A DNA stretch of 64,000 bases from Candidatus Obscuribacter sp. (GTDB lineage: Bacteria; Cyanobacteriota; Vampirovibrionia; Obscuribacterales; Obscuribacteraceae), in contig JADJQZ010000001.1 in NCBI GenBank assembly GCA_016712465.1, positions 1,736,001 through 1,800,000 of the forward strand. Reading direction: 5' to 3'. The position numbers and the translations under genes were made by a program. The notes under the pieces are model-generated. The model saw nothing but the letters and a program-made list of their open reading frames with translations. It made no database searches and was not told the origin of the DNA. Of the stretch, positions 44,763 to 53,346 are shown piece by piece (within the stretch, counting starts at the first letter, position 1; each line of letters begins with the position of its first letter).

Positions 44763-44890
44763 GAGCTGGTGTCTCCTGACTACTTCTTTTTGAAGAATAT
44801 CTTGAAAACTAGCCTGTAAAGGCGCTCTATATCTATGTAAGTGTGATATATTATTTTTGACTCAAGTTTTGGTGTGTAGACACCAGCTCT
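44762..44890. repeat. 13-bp perfect inverted repeat enclosing 103 AT-rich bases
   Basis: AGAGCTGGTGTCT (44762-44774) and AGACACCAGCTCT (44878-44890) are exact reverse complements. The left arm begins on the last base of the MFS stop codon. The inner 103 bases are AT-rich and hold small hairpins but no gene. No target-site duplication is visible. It could be a terminal-inverted-repeat remnant (MITE-like) or a long RNA stem. Confidence 0.6.
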
Positions 44891-45144
44891 AAATGTGCAG
44901 CTCCCCAGGCAATGTCAGGCTAGTTGCTGAAGCAAATGCGAGACTGAGGCAAAACCCAAAGTATCGACATAGCCATCGGAAGCATTTTTGGCAAAGCACT
45001 TAGAGATCCGGTACAAGCAGGAATGGTCTTGCTAATCCGCAACTATAGGCGCTGTTTTTGAAAGAAGAGTCGGAACAAATAAGCAGTTCCAGGCATCATA
45101 TGCGTTATATCCAGAATTTATGAAATCAGTCGGAAGTTAAGACA
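44891..45144. other. Intergenic stretch upstream of the small 59-residue gene
   Basis: No gene is supported. The sequence is moderately AT-rich and I recognise no riboswitch or small RNA motif with confidence. The promoter of the 59-residue gene and the lyase probably lies here. Confidence 0.5.
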
Positions 45145-45324
45145 GTGAAGAGAAAAGTAGAAAATAGAGTCGAGCTAGAGAAAAAGTATTCCCGCAATGT
45201 CGGTGGTAACTGCGGTCCAGAGTTAGACTTGGAAGTGCAAAAGCGTTACCAGCAGGATTTCAATCGTTATCAAAGACAGATTGAAAAGACTAAAAACCTT
45301 TTCGGACAGCCGAAAGCGGCATAG
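45145..45324 (+). CDS. Small charged protein (59 residues) upstream of the lyase
   Basis: A GTG start with a CGGAAG site eight bases upstream opens a 59-residue frame. It is rich in Lys, Arg, Glu and Gln (KRKVENRVELEKKYSRN) and has one Cys in GGNCGPE. Its last 30 residues are probably a single helix. It ends 37 bases before the ArgH-like gene on the same strand. No known family is seen. Ribosome site and composition support translation, but the short length leaves room for chance. Confidence 0.5.
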   Translation: MKRKVENRVELEKKYSRNVGGNCGPELDLEVQKRYQQDFNRYQRQIEKTKNLFGQPKAA

Positions 45325-45361
45325 TGTCAGTTTTTGAAATTAGGAAGCGCCAGGGGAAGCA

Positions 45362-46867
45362 ATGACCGGTACAAAAGATAAGCCTGAGAACACCGGTTCC
45401 AGGGCTCTGGCTTATTACGGCACAGACAAACTAGATATTAATCAACCCCGGCTGCCGGAGAGCGTTGATCAAATAAGACGCTTCTGGTTGACTCCGGAAG
45501 TGGAAGAAGCCCTGCGAGATCACTGCCTTGTTTCTTCCATCGCCCATGTGCGCATGCTGGCTGAGACAGGCATCGTGCCCAAGCCTGTGGCCCAGAAAGT
45601 GGAGGAGGCTCTGGTGGCCATCCTCAATGAATGCCGGGACAAGATCTGTCTTCTCACCGCTATGGATGCTGATATAAGTCAATCCATTACCAGGCGTTTG
45701 ACCGAACTTGTGGGTGACCTGGCGCCGGTGGTGGATATTGCCCGCTCTCCCAACGATTTGATCGCTGTCAACATCAGGCTTTATCTGCGGCAGGCGGTCA
45801 TAGAAATGTTTGCCAAATTACTAAAGATAAGGGGCTTGTTGCTCAACCTGGCCAAGCGGGATCTGGACGCACCTATGCCAGGTCATACGCATATGCAGCC
45901 GGCATGCGCCATCTTGCTCTCTCATTTCTGGCTGGCCAATGAGGCCAGGTTTGCCCGTGATTTTGATCGCCTCATCGACCTCTACAAAAGGCTTAATCTT
46001 TCACCGCTAGGGGCTTGTTCTCTGGCCGGCACGGCCAAGCCTATCGACAGGCAAATGACGGCACTGGAGCTTGGTTTTGACGGTCTGGTAGAAAACAGTA
46101 TCGACGCTGTTTCGGATCGAGATTTTGTGATTGAGTTCGCTTCCTTTGCCGCCATATGCGGTGTGCATTATTCACAACTGGCCAGCGAGCTTTTGCTCTG
46201 GGCTACTCAGGAATTCGGCTTCGTTCGCCTGCCCCGGGCTCTCACTATCAAGAGCTTGAACATGCCCCACAAGCGTAATCCGGAATTGCTGGAGTTGTTG
46301 CGCGCCCGGGCCAGTATGTTCGGGGGGCGGCTCGGGGAATTCCTCAGCCAGCTCAAGGGGCTGCCCGTCAGTTATACCGGTGATCTAAAAGAGTGCATGC
46401 CTGGCCTTCTGGATGTGGTGGAGAACTTGCGTTTTGTGACGGAAGTGGCTGCCACCCTCTTGCCTGCCTTTAAATTCAATTTGGAGCGCATGCTCGAACA
46501 GGCCCATGCCGACCTCACAAATGCTTCCATGGCCGCCGATTATTTGATTGAAAGAGGCGCTACGTTGGAGAAGGCTCGAGAAGTTGTGGAAGGGCTTGGT
46601 GATTATTGCAAGAAGCGGCACAAGCAACTGAGCGATCTGACTCTTTCCGAGTGGCAGCAGTTTTCCCCGGCTTTTAGCGACGATATATACAGTCACTTGC
46701 AGGTGGAAAGTTCGGTGGAAGCCCTCACGTCAAGAGGCGGAACGGCTACGGCCTCCGTCATGTTTGCCCTGGCTGAAGCCAGGAAGCTCTTTGAAGCGGA
46801 CGAGAAGCGGCTGCCGCCTCTGGCGGCGCAGATGATTGAAGGCGCCCCAAAAGCCGCCGCCTCCTGA
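45362..46867 (+). CDS. argH: Argininosuccinate lyase-like enzyme of the fumarase/aspartase superfamily
   Basis: The 501 residues carry the superfamily sites: GHTHMQPA (about 177-184), the SPLGACSLAGT region and the signature loop SLNMPHKRNPE (about 301-311). The loop reads MPHKRNPE rather than the common MPQKKNPD, and there is a C-terminal extension of about 30 residues. ArgH cleaves argininosuccinate to arginine and fumarate. The overall pattern is closest to ArgH, but it is divergent and a related lyase is possible. The start ATG is preceded by AGGGGA. No other arginine gene is in the window. Confidence 0.78.
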   Translation: MTGTKDKPENTGSRALAYYGTDKLDINQPRLPESVDQIRRFWLTPEVEEALRDHCLVSSIAHVRMLAETGIVPKPVAQKVEEALVAILNECRDKICLLTAMDADISQSITRRLTELVGDLAPVVDIARSPNDLIAVNIRLYLRQAVIEMFAKLLKIRGLLLNLAKRDLDAPMPGHTHMQPACAILLSHFWLANEARFARDFDRLIDLYKRLNLSPLGACSLAGTAKPIDRQMTALELGFDGLVENSIDAVSDRDFVIEFASFAAICGVHYSQLASELLLWATQEFGFVRLPRALTIKSLNMPHKRNPELLELLRARASMFGGRLGEFLSQLKGLPVSYTGDLKECMPGLLDVVENLRFVTEVAATLLPAFKFNLERMLEQAHADLTNASMAADYLIERGATLEKAREVVEGLGDYCKKRHKQLSDLTLSEWQQFSPAFSDDIYSHLQVESSVEALTSRGGTATASVMFALAEARKLFEADEKRLPPLAAQMIEGAPKAAAS

Positions 46868-47001
46868 CAAGCTTGCGGTTCTATCGGCTCTCTTAAATTA
46901 GTCCAAACTTGGCCCTGAAATCACTCTTGCCGAGGGGAACGGATGCTAAGTTGTAGTTTGATCGAGAGATTAAACCTGGCAATTCTTTGGGAGACTAATT
47001 A

Positions 47002-48102
47002 ATGAAAGCAATGGTTCTCGCCGCTGGTGTAGGTTCCAGGCTTGATCCTCTGACGGCGGCAGTGCCCAAACCACTGGTACCGGTGGCCAACATTCCGGTC
47101 ATGGAGCACATCGTTACTCTTCTCAAGCACCATGGCATCAATGACATTGTGGCTAATTTGCACTATCTGCCGGAAAAGCTGGTGGAATACTTCGGCGACG
47201 GCAGTCGTTTCGATGCCAAAATTCAGTTTCGCAAGGAAGAAAAGCTCTCCGGTGATGCCGGCGGTGTGCGGTTCTGTCGTGACTTCTTGCAAGACGGCAC
47301 CTTTCTAGTTTTGATGGGCGACCTGCTTACTGATGCCGATCTTTCGTATATCATTGCCGAGCACAAGAGGCATGGAGCCCTGGCCAGCATTGGTCTCAAG
47401 CGTGTTTCCGATGTCAGCCGCTTCGGCGTTGCCGTCCTAGATGACGATGGTTTTATTCGTGGCTTTCAGGAAAAGCCGAAGGCGGAAGAAGCCCTTTCCG
47501 ACCTGGCCTCAACCGGAATTTATGTGCTGGAGCCGGAAGTCTTTGACTACATGCCTAAAGAGGGTGAGTTCGGCTTTGGTCGCCAACTCTTTCCGCTGCT
47601 TGTGGAGCAGGGCAAAAAGGTTCTCGGTGTAGAAATCGAGGCCTACTGGAGCGATGTCGGTACCATTGAACAATACTGGCATTCCAATTTTGATGTTTTG
47701 AAGGGTCGCATGAAGAGCGAGCTTACTGGCTACAAAAAGGTGGTCTATGGTTTCTTCAGCGTCTACCTGGCTCCATCGGCGGTGGTAGCACCAGGTGTGG
47801 AGATCATGGGCAATGTCATTCTCGGAAAAGATTCCCTGCTGGAAGACGGCGTGGTTCTCAAAGGCAATGTGGTGGTCGGTCCCGGTTGTGTTGTGGGGGC
47901 CGGTGCTCAGCTGGAAGATGTCATCCTCTGGCCTGGTATGAAAGTGGCAGCCGGAGCCAAACTTCGCAGGTGTATCGTCTCCAGTGCCGGGTGCACGGAA
48001 GTGGCGGTTCATGACGTCCCAAAGGAGCGTAGCCGGTTTTTGACAGGGGCTAAAAACACGCCCCTAGCACAAACGCAGGCCCTTCTTGGAACCTGCGTTT
48101 GA
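47002..48102 (+). CDS. Sugar-1-phosphate nucleotidyltransferase with hexapeptide tail
   Basis: The N-terminal 240 residues are a nucleotidyltransferase (AAGVGSRLDPLT, VPKPLVPVAN, MGDLLTDADL, FGVAVLDDDG, EKP, TGIYVLEP). From about 250 to 345 runs a left-handed beta-helix of hexapeptide repeats (GVEIMGNVILGKDSLLEDG). This is the ManC/GlmU/GalF-like layout, most like mannose-1-phosphate guanylyltransferase relatives. It makes NDP-sugars for glycan synthesis. The start has a GGGAG site. A stem-loop overlaps its last codons. Confidence 0.9.
   Translation: MKAMVLAAGVGSRLDPLTAAVPKPLVPVANIPVMEHIVTLLKHHGINDIVANLHYLPEKLVEYFGDGSRFDAKIQFRKEEKLSGDAGGVRFCRDFLQDGTFLVLMGDLLTDADLSYIIAEHKRHGALASIGLKRVSDVSRFGVAVLDDDGFIRGFQEKPKAEEALSDLASTGIYVLEPEVFDYMPKEGEFGFGRQLFPLLVEQGKKVLGVEIEAYWSDVGTIEQYWHSNFDVLKGRMKSELTGYKKVVYGFFSVYLAPSAVVAPGVEIMGNVILGKDSLLEDGVVLKGNVVVGPGCVVGAGAQLEDVILWPGMKVAAGAKLRRCIVSSAGCTEVAVHDVPKERSRFLTGAKNTPLAQTQALLGTCV
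48071..48100. terminator. Stem-loop embedded in the end of the nucleotidyltransferase gene
   Basis: AAACGCAGG and CCTGCGTTT form a perfect 9-bp stem around a 12-base loop. The stem lies inside the last ten codons. Only a short T run follows on either strand, so this may be a terminator shared by convergent genes. Confidence 0.5.
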
Positions 48103-48139
48103 AACTTAAAATAACGCCAGCCTAAACTCTCGATTTGGT

Positions 48140-48391
48140 TTATTTCGCTCCCATAGGCGTTGCCCTGGGTCTTTCTCTTTCTCCCGGAAGCATTTCAACG
48201 CTGTCGGAGAGTTGAGCTGCTTTCCAAATTTCCATCCAGAGCCAGTAATGGAAGGGATTGATATTGGCAGCATCTACACTCTCGGTAGGCTCTAGCAATG
48301 CCAACCAGGTATGTGGATTTGGAAATCTCTTGGCCAGGCTGTAGCAGTCTGCCATCCAGAGCACTTGATCTGTCGATTGTTTGCTGGCCAT
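48140..48391 (-). CDS. Hypothetical 83-residue protein
   Basis: The protein starts MASKQSTDQVLWMAD with an AGGA-like site. It is rich in Trp and aromatic residues (NPFHYWLWMEIWKAA) and contains a short Pro/Arg-rich tail. The frame can be opened upstream to 48481, but those residues look unlikely. I do not recognise the family. It lies between a nucleotidyltransferase gene and a HIT gene. Confidence 0.5.
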   Translation of the reverse strand: MASKQSTDQVLWMADCYSLAKRFPNPHTWLALLEPTESVDAANINPFHYWLWMEIWKAAQLSDSVEMLPGERERPRATPMGAK

Positions 48392-48547
48392 TGTCCTATC
48401 CCCATCTGCTTGAATCTTTAATACCCAATCCAAGCGCTGATAAAACAATTTAGTCGGAGAAAGTAATAGCAAAAACCCCAATCTTTTGGTTAAGCTTTGA
48501 CGAAGTTTTGTTGCTTAGCTCAAGATGCCCAGCGGGCGGGGGGTCTC

Positions 48548-48916
48548 TTAGCCCGGCGGCCACGCCAGGGGACGGCCGCCCAGTATATGTATATGCAAAT
48601 GACCCACCGACTGCCCACCATGATCGCCTGTGTTAACTACCAGTCTGAAGCCGTTCTCGAGCTTTTCGTCGGCGGCGATGCGAGAAGCCGTCTGAAATAG
48701 ATCGCCAAGCAAAACTTTGTCTTCTACCATAGTTATGTTTTGTCTGTGCAGACGTGGAATAACAAGGATGTGTGTAGGCGCTTGTGGGCTGATATCGCGA
48801 ATGGCAAAGCAGTTTTCGTCTTCATGAACATAGGTGGCATTGATTTGGCCCTTACCTATGCGGCAGAAAAGGCAGTCAGGATCATGCCCCGGCATTGAGC
48901 CATCCATATTGGTCAT
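48548..48916 (-). CDS. HIT-family (Hint-type) nucleotide hydrolase
   Basis: The family motif HLHIH(I) lies in VGHLHIHILGG (about 105-115), with the earlier CLFCRIGKG start, which in many members coordinates zinc. HIT proteins cleave adenosine phosphoramidates or related nucleotides. The ATG has an AAGGAAA site. It is a compact cytoplasmic protein of 122 residues with no operon partner obvious; the GAF-GGDEF gene is divergent. Confidence 0.94.
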   Translation of the reverse strand: MTNMDGSMPGHDPDCLFCRIGKGQINATYVHEDENCFAIRDISPQAPTHILVIPRLHRQNITMVEDKVLLGDLFQTASRIAADEKLENGFRLVVNTGDHGGQSVGHLHIHILGGRPLAWPPG

Positions 48917-49081
48917 TGAGGATTTTCCTTTGGCAGGGAAGCCGATAGGGTAAAAATTGAAGGTGCAGTAAATGATAAGGCAAGGCGGCTAAAAGCTTAC
49001 TCTAAAGAATTTAGGACGAAGGCGCTCCTAAAGACGACAAACACGTTTATCCTTAAGTTCTCTGCCTGGAGGGAGAGTGCG

Positions 49082-50767
49082 ATGACAAGCGAATCAAACA
49101 TACTGCCCCGACTGCTGCAATTGCAGAAGGGACTTTTTGCTTCTTTAAAGTTGAAGGAAGTGCTTGATTCAGCTGTGGCCCTCTTCACGGAACTGGCGGG
49201 AGGCGCCAAGGTGGCGGTTTTTCTCTGCGATAACGAGAGCACTTGTTTCAAACTGATGGCTGCCAAAGGGTACACGGACGGTTCCCTTGATCAAATGAAG
49301 GTTATTCCCTTCGCTATCGACAGCATGCTCAAGTCGGTACACCAGAGACGGGTGCCGATAGCCTGTGCCGAAGCCTCTCAGGCTCCCGACTTTTCAGCCA
49401 CAATCATGCGGAGAGAGGCCTCTAAAGGTCAGATCGCCTTGCCCCTTGTCAGCGGCAACTTGCTTGTGGGTGCGGTTTTGCTCGAGGTCAACAATCCGCA
49501 GCTTTTGAGTTTTCTTGATTTCCTGAAAGAGGTGTCGGATCTGGTTGCCACAGCCATCTCCAACTCCATTTTGTTTGGTCGCTCCGAGTATGAGCGGGAG
49601 CGTCTCAACACCCTCTATAAGACTTCTTGCGCCCTCAATTCCAATGCCCTGGAAGTCGGTCCGGTTCTAAAGATTGCCGCCGATACGGCTCTGGTTCTAG
49701 GAAATACGCCTACTTGCGCCATTCTCCTCCTTGATGAGGGCGACGATAAGTTTCAGTTGGCAGCCTTCAAGGGGCTCGACGGCCCAAGCCTGAGCGAGTT
49801 TGATATGTCGTTCGGTAAATCCATTGCCGGCAGTTGTTTGCGGGCCGGTCACACGGAAGTTTATGGAGATGGTCAACGGGAGCCCTTTGGCATGCCCAGA
49901 GCCATGAGTGGCAGACCTTTTGCCTCGGTTTTGGCTATACCGCTTATCAGCGGCGAGCGCAAAATTGGGGTATTGGAAGTTTTTTCCACGGAATCGCGGG
50001 CCTTCCACCGAGAGCATCAAGATCTTCTGGAGTCTCTGGCCGCACAGGTCTCAGCTGCTTTGAACATCGCCCTTTCTCATGAGTCGGCCAGCCTCGGTGG
50101 TTCCATCCTCGATGCTCACACCGGACTGGTCAACCGGGTGCACTTCGAAGCGGCTCTGGTGAAAGAACTGGAGCGCTCCCAGAGACATTCCCATAATCTC
50201 TCGGTCTTACTGGTGGATATCGACCATCTTTCCCAGATCAATGAAATGCTCGGCCAGATGAAGGGTGACGACGCCATCAAGCATGTGGCCGGAACCATCA
50301 AAAGTTCGCTGCGCGATATTGATGTGCCCTCCCGCTTCGGCGGCGAAGAATTCGCTGTTATTTTGCCTGAGACCGCTCAGGAACATGCTCTTGAGGTGGC
50401 CGATCGTTTGCGGCAGAAGCTGCGTCAGGCGCCCGCTCCCGGCATTGGCTTGATAACCGTTTCCGTGGGTATTGCCTCTTTCCCGGGTAATGCCGACAAC
50501 CTTGCCAACCTGATGCGTGATGCCGAACAGGCATTGAATGTGGCCAAGTATGAAGGTCGTGACCGTGTCAAGACCGCCCTCACCGGCAGCTACAAAGATA
50601 GCGGCGCCCTCTCCGGCATCACCTGGGAAGAACTGGCCAAGCAGGCTCGCATGGCCGTCATTTCGGAGCGTCAGGCGCGTCTCCAGAGTCGCCTCACCGC
50701 CACCCCCGAGTATGCCACCTGGTTGTCCAAACCGGGCGCGCTTGTGGGCAAGAAGAAGGGCCTCTAG
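49082..50767 (+). CDS. GAF-GAF-GGDEF diguanylate cyclase
   Basis: Two GAF-like sensor domains (about 12-150 and 175-330) precede a GGDEF domain (about 345-505). The active site reads GGEEF (about 419-423), and the RDID motif five residues ahead matches the inhibitory I-site RxxD. It should make cyclic-di-GMP from GTP and be feedback-inhibited by it. There is no membrane span, so signals are cytoplasmic. The tail of about 50 residues is basic. It lies directly upstream of groES on the same strand. Confidence 0.93.
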   Translation: MTSESNILPRLLQLQKGLFASLKLKEVLDSAVALFTELAGGAKVAVFLCDNESTCFKLMAAKGYTDGSLDQMKVIPFAIDSMLKSVHQRRVPIACAEASQAPDFSATIMRREASKGQIALPLVSGNLLVGAVLLEVNNPQLLSFLDFLKEVSDLVATAISNSILFGRSEYERERLNTLYKTSCALNSNALEVGPVLKIAADTALVLGNTPTCAILLLDEGDDKFQLAAFKGLDGPSLSEFDMSFGKSIAGSCLRAGHTEVYGDGQREPFGMPRAMSGRPFASVLAIPLISGERKIGVLEVFSTESRAFHREHQDLLESLAAQVSAALNIALSHESASLGGSILDAHTGLVNRVHFEAALVKELERSQRHSHNLSVLLVDIDHLSQINEMLGQMKGDDAIKHVAGTIKSSLRDIDVPSRFGGEEFAVILPETAQEHALEVADRLRQKLRQAPAPGIGLITVSVGIASFPGNADNLANLMRDAEQALNVAKYEGRDRVKTALTGSYKDSGALSGITWEELAKQARMAVISERQARLQSRLTATPEYATWLSKPGALVGKKKGL

Positions 50768-50817
50768 TTTGCCCGGTAAAGTCTGAGGCGGCCCGTTACC
50801 CCAATTCTTAAAAAATT

Positions 50818-50847
50818 AGCAAAAGCAAGAGCTGACTTGCCTTTGCT
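50818..50847. promoter_or_regulatory. 12-bp near-perfect inverted repeat upstream of groES
   Basis: AGCAAAAGCAAG and CTTGCCTTTGCT pair with one mismatch around AGCTGA. It lies about 100 bases before groES and after the cyclase stop. It does not match the CIRCE element, TTAGCACTC-N9-GAGTGCTAA. It may be a heat-shock operator of another type, or a terminator without a T run. Confidence 0.4.
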
Positions 50848-50950
50848 CTATACACTGAACCATGTGCATAGCAAGACGACATAGTGCGTCTTTCGTGTGC
50901 ACGACGTTTACATCTCTTGCGAAATTAATTCGTAATAGGAGGATAGAACC

Positions 50951-51262
50951 TTGGCTACTGCATCTGCATCTAAGCTTCAACTTAAACCGCTGGCCGACCG
51001 AGTTGTTGTCAAGAAACTCGAAGCCGAAGAAAAAACAGCGGGTGGCATTGTCCTTCCCGACACCGCCAAAGAGAAGCCGCAGCAGGGCGAAATCCTGGCT
51101 GTTGGAGCTGGTCGTCTGGATGATAAAGGCAACCGTCAGCCCCTCGAAGTAAAAGTGGGCGATAAAGTGCTGTTCGCTAAATATTCTGGTACCGAAGTGA
51201 AAATCGACGGTCATGAATACCTCATCCTCGCCGAAAAAGACATTCTTGCTGTAATCGGCTAA
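50951..51262 (+). CDS. groES: Co-chaperonin GroES
   Basis: The 103-residue protein has the GroES fold: LKPLADRVVVKKLEAEEKTAGGIVLPDTAKEKPQ in order, and the C-terminal YLILAEKDILAVIG. It caps the GroEL ring. A TTG start with a strong AGGAGG site (50938-50943) is used, with an N-terminal extension of about eight residues. No CIRCE site is seen upstream. groEL follows about 95 bases later on the same strand. Confidence 0.97.
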   Translation: MATASASKLQLKPLADRVVVKKLEAEEKTAGGIVLPDTAKEKPQQGEILAVGAGRLDDKGNRQPLEVKVGDKVLFAKYSGTEVKIDGHEYLILAEKDILAVIG

Positions 51263-51356
51263 GACCGTCTGCATTTCACCGGAGCCCTTGAAAGGGCGTT
51301 CGGACAAGTAAAGAATCACCCAATACAACTTCAATTTCAGGAGAAATCGAAAAAGT

Positions 51357-52985
51357 ATGGCTAAGCAAATCGTATACAGTGAAGTGGCTCGTCGCGCTCT
51401 TGAGCGTGGACTTGATCAAGTGGCCAACACCGTTAAACTGACCCTCGGTCCGGCTGGAAGAAACGTCGTTCTCGAGAAGAAGTTCGGCGCCCCCCAGATC
51501 ATCAATGACGGTGTTTCCATCGCCAAAGAGATCGAACTGGAAGATCATTTGGAAAACGCCGGCGCACAACTCATCCGCGAAGTGTGCTCCCGCACCAACG
51601 ACAACGCCGGCGACGGCACCACCACCGCTGCCGTTCTGGCTCAAGCGATGGTCAAAGAAGGTCTCCGCAACGTAGCCGCCGGTGCCAATCCGATGGTTCT
51701 TCGTCGTGGTATCCACAAAGCCGCCGACATGGCTGTTGCCGAAATCAAAAAACTCGCCAAGCCGGTTGAAGGCAAAGTAGAAATCACCCAGGTAGCAACC
51801 ATCTCCGCCGGCAACGACGAAGAAACCGGCAAAATCATTGCCGATGCCATGGAAAAAGTGGGTAAAGACGGCGTCATCACCGTTGAAGAATCCAAATCCC
51901 TCAACACCGAGTTGGAAGTTGTTGAAGGCATGCAGTTCGACAAAGGCTTCGTTTCCGCTTACTTCGTCACCGACAGTGAGAAAATGGAAAGCGTTCTTGA
52001 TGAGCCCTACATCCTCTGCATCGACAAGAAAGTCAACCTTCTTGCCGACCTCGTACCGGTTCTCGAGAAAGTTGCTCGCGCCGGACGTCCTTTCCTCCTC
52101 ATCGCTGAAGATGTTGAAGGCGAAGCCCTGGCTACTCTCGTAGTCAACCACCTGCGCAAAGTACTTCCTTGCTGCGCCGTCAAAGCTCCCGGCTTCGGCG
52201 ATCGTAGAAAAGAAATGCTCAAAGACATCGCCATCCTCACCGGCGGTCAGGTTGTTTCCGAAGAAGCCGGCACCAAGCTGGAAAACGTAACCGTTGAAAT
52301 GCTCGGCAAAGCTCGCCAGGTTCGCGTCAACAAAGACAAGACCACTGTCGTAGCCGGTAACGAAACCAAAGCTGAAGTTGAAAAACGCGTTGCCGTTATC
52401 AAACGTCAGATCGAAGAATCCGATTCCGAGTTCGACAAAGAAAAACTGCAAGAGCGTCTGGCCAAACTGGCCGGCGGCGTAGCCGTTATCAAAGTCGGCG
52501 CTGCTACCGAAACCGAATTGAAAGATCGCAAACTGCGCATGGAAGATGCCCTCAACGCCACTCGCGCGGCTGTTGAAGAAGGTTATGTTCCCGGCGGCGG
52601 TACCGCTCTTCTCAATATCTCCAAGAAGCTCGAAAAAGAAAAAGAGAAGCTTCATGGTGATGAGCGCACCGGTTTCGAAATCGTCGTCAAGTCTTTCGAA
52701 GCTCCTGTTCGTCAGATCGCCGATAACGCCGGTCTTCCCGGTGAAGTCGTGGTTGAGCGCGTGAAAGAGCAGAAAGAAGGCATCGGTTTCAACGCCATGA
52801 CTTTCGAATACGTCGACATGGCTAAAGCCGGTATCATCGACCCTGCTAAAGTAGAGCGTTGCGCTATCCAGAACGCTTCTTCCATCGCCGCTATGTTCCT
52901 CACCACCGAAGCACTGGTTGTGGACGTTCCGGACGAGAAAAAGAACGCCGGCATGCCCGCAGGCGCCGGCATGGGTGAGTTCTAA
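51357..52985 (+). CDS. groEL: Chaperonin GroEL
   Basis: The 542-residue protein has the canonical GroEL parts: ATP motif GDGTTTAAVLAQAM, SLNTELEVVEGMQFDKG and VEEGYVPGGGTALL. It folds proteins in an ATP-driven ring with GroES. The C-terminus, AGMPAGAGMGEF, has only a weak GGM-like tail. Only one groEL is in the window. Codon usage shows strong bias (AAA, GAA and GTT/GCC-rich), as expected for a highly expressed gene. Two hairpins follow the stop. Confidence 0.98.
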   Translation: MAKQIVYSEVARRALERGLDQVANTVKLTLGPAGRNVVLEKKFGAPQIINDGVSIAKEIELEDHLENAGAQLIREVCSRTNDNAGDGTTTAAVLAQAMVKEGLRNVAAGANPMVLRRGIHKAADMAVAEIKKLAKPVEGKVEITQVATISAGNDEETGKIIADAMEKVGKDGVITVEESKSLNTELEVVEGMQFDKGFVSAYFVTDSEKMESVLDEPYILCIDKKVNLLADLVPVLEKVARAGRPFLLIAEDVEGEALATLVVNHLRKVLPCCAVKAPGFGDRRKEMLKDIAILTGGQVVSEEAGTKLENVTVEMLGKARQVRVNKDKTTVVAGNETKAEVEKRVAVIKRQIEESDSEFDKEKLQERLAKLAGGVAVIKVGAATETELKDRKLRMEDALNATRAAVEEGYVPGGGTALLNISKKLEKEKEKLHGDERTGFEIVVKSFEAPVRQIADNAGLPGEVVVERVKEQKEGIGFNAMTFEYVDMAKAGIIDPAKVERCAIQNASSIAAMFLTTEALVVDVPDEKKNAGMPAGAGMGEF

Positions 52986-53040
52986 ATCAGTAAACTGATT
53001 TAGGCTTGCAAGAGCAATAAGCTGAAAGGCAGAAAAGCAA

Positions 53041-53079
53041 AAAGGCGAGGAACGCTAGGTTCCTCGCCTTTAGCTTTTG
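53041..53079 (+). terminator. Terminator of the groESL operon
   Basis: AAAGGCGAGGAAC and GTTCCTCGCCTTT form a perfect 13-bp stem around GCTAG, followed by TAGCTTTTGC. A smaller stem AAATCAGT/ACTGATTT (52984-53001) overlaps the stop codon just before it. Confidence 0.85.
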
Positions 53080-53346
53080 CGTATCAGCAGGAGTCTATCT
53101 CGAGAGCCAGGTCAACCGCTGGTACACACTTTCACTTGCGGATCGCCGCATTTGCCGTAGTGGAGGACCAGCCCTCGTTCGTCGCTGCTAATATATTTAT
53201 CCTAGATGCAATTGCCGATCCTGCCATTAGGGCCTAGCCCGTATTTTTTTAGTTGATTTCCTGTATTGACAGCAAGGTTGCCCCCAAACGGGGTAAAGTA
53301 AGATTTGCAGCCTCTCAATGGGCGGCAGGTTCTTGTGGAGGTTCCG
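53080..53346. other. Intergenic stretch between groEL and the next exported protein
   Basis: No gene is supported. A TTGACA lies at 53266-53271, but no matching -10 is found at the usual distance. The sequence includes an AT-rich block with a T7 run at 53244-53250. Confidence 0.45.

Noticed and set aside
44891..45144. Possible riboswitch or structured RNA before the lyase
   Set aside because: I could not match any known core (cobalamin, SAM, TPP, glycine, arginine-related) and saw no stable long stem.
50818..50847. CIRCE element
   Set aside because: The arms AGCAAAAGCAAG/CTTGCCTTTGCT do not match the TTAGCACTC consensus, so it is listed only as an unspecified inverted repeat.
51276..52655. 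Long open frame (459 codons) antisense to groEL
   Set aside because: It lies fully within groEL and follows its codon bias; its product is rich in Phe, Gly and Asp. Such antisense frames are a known artefact of biased genes.
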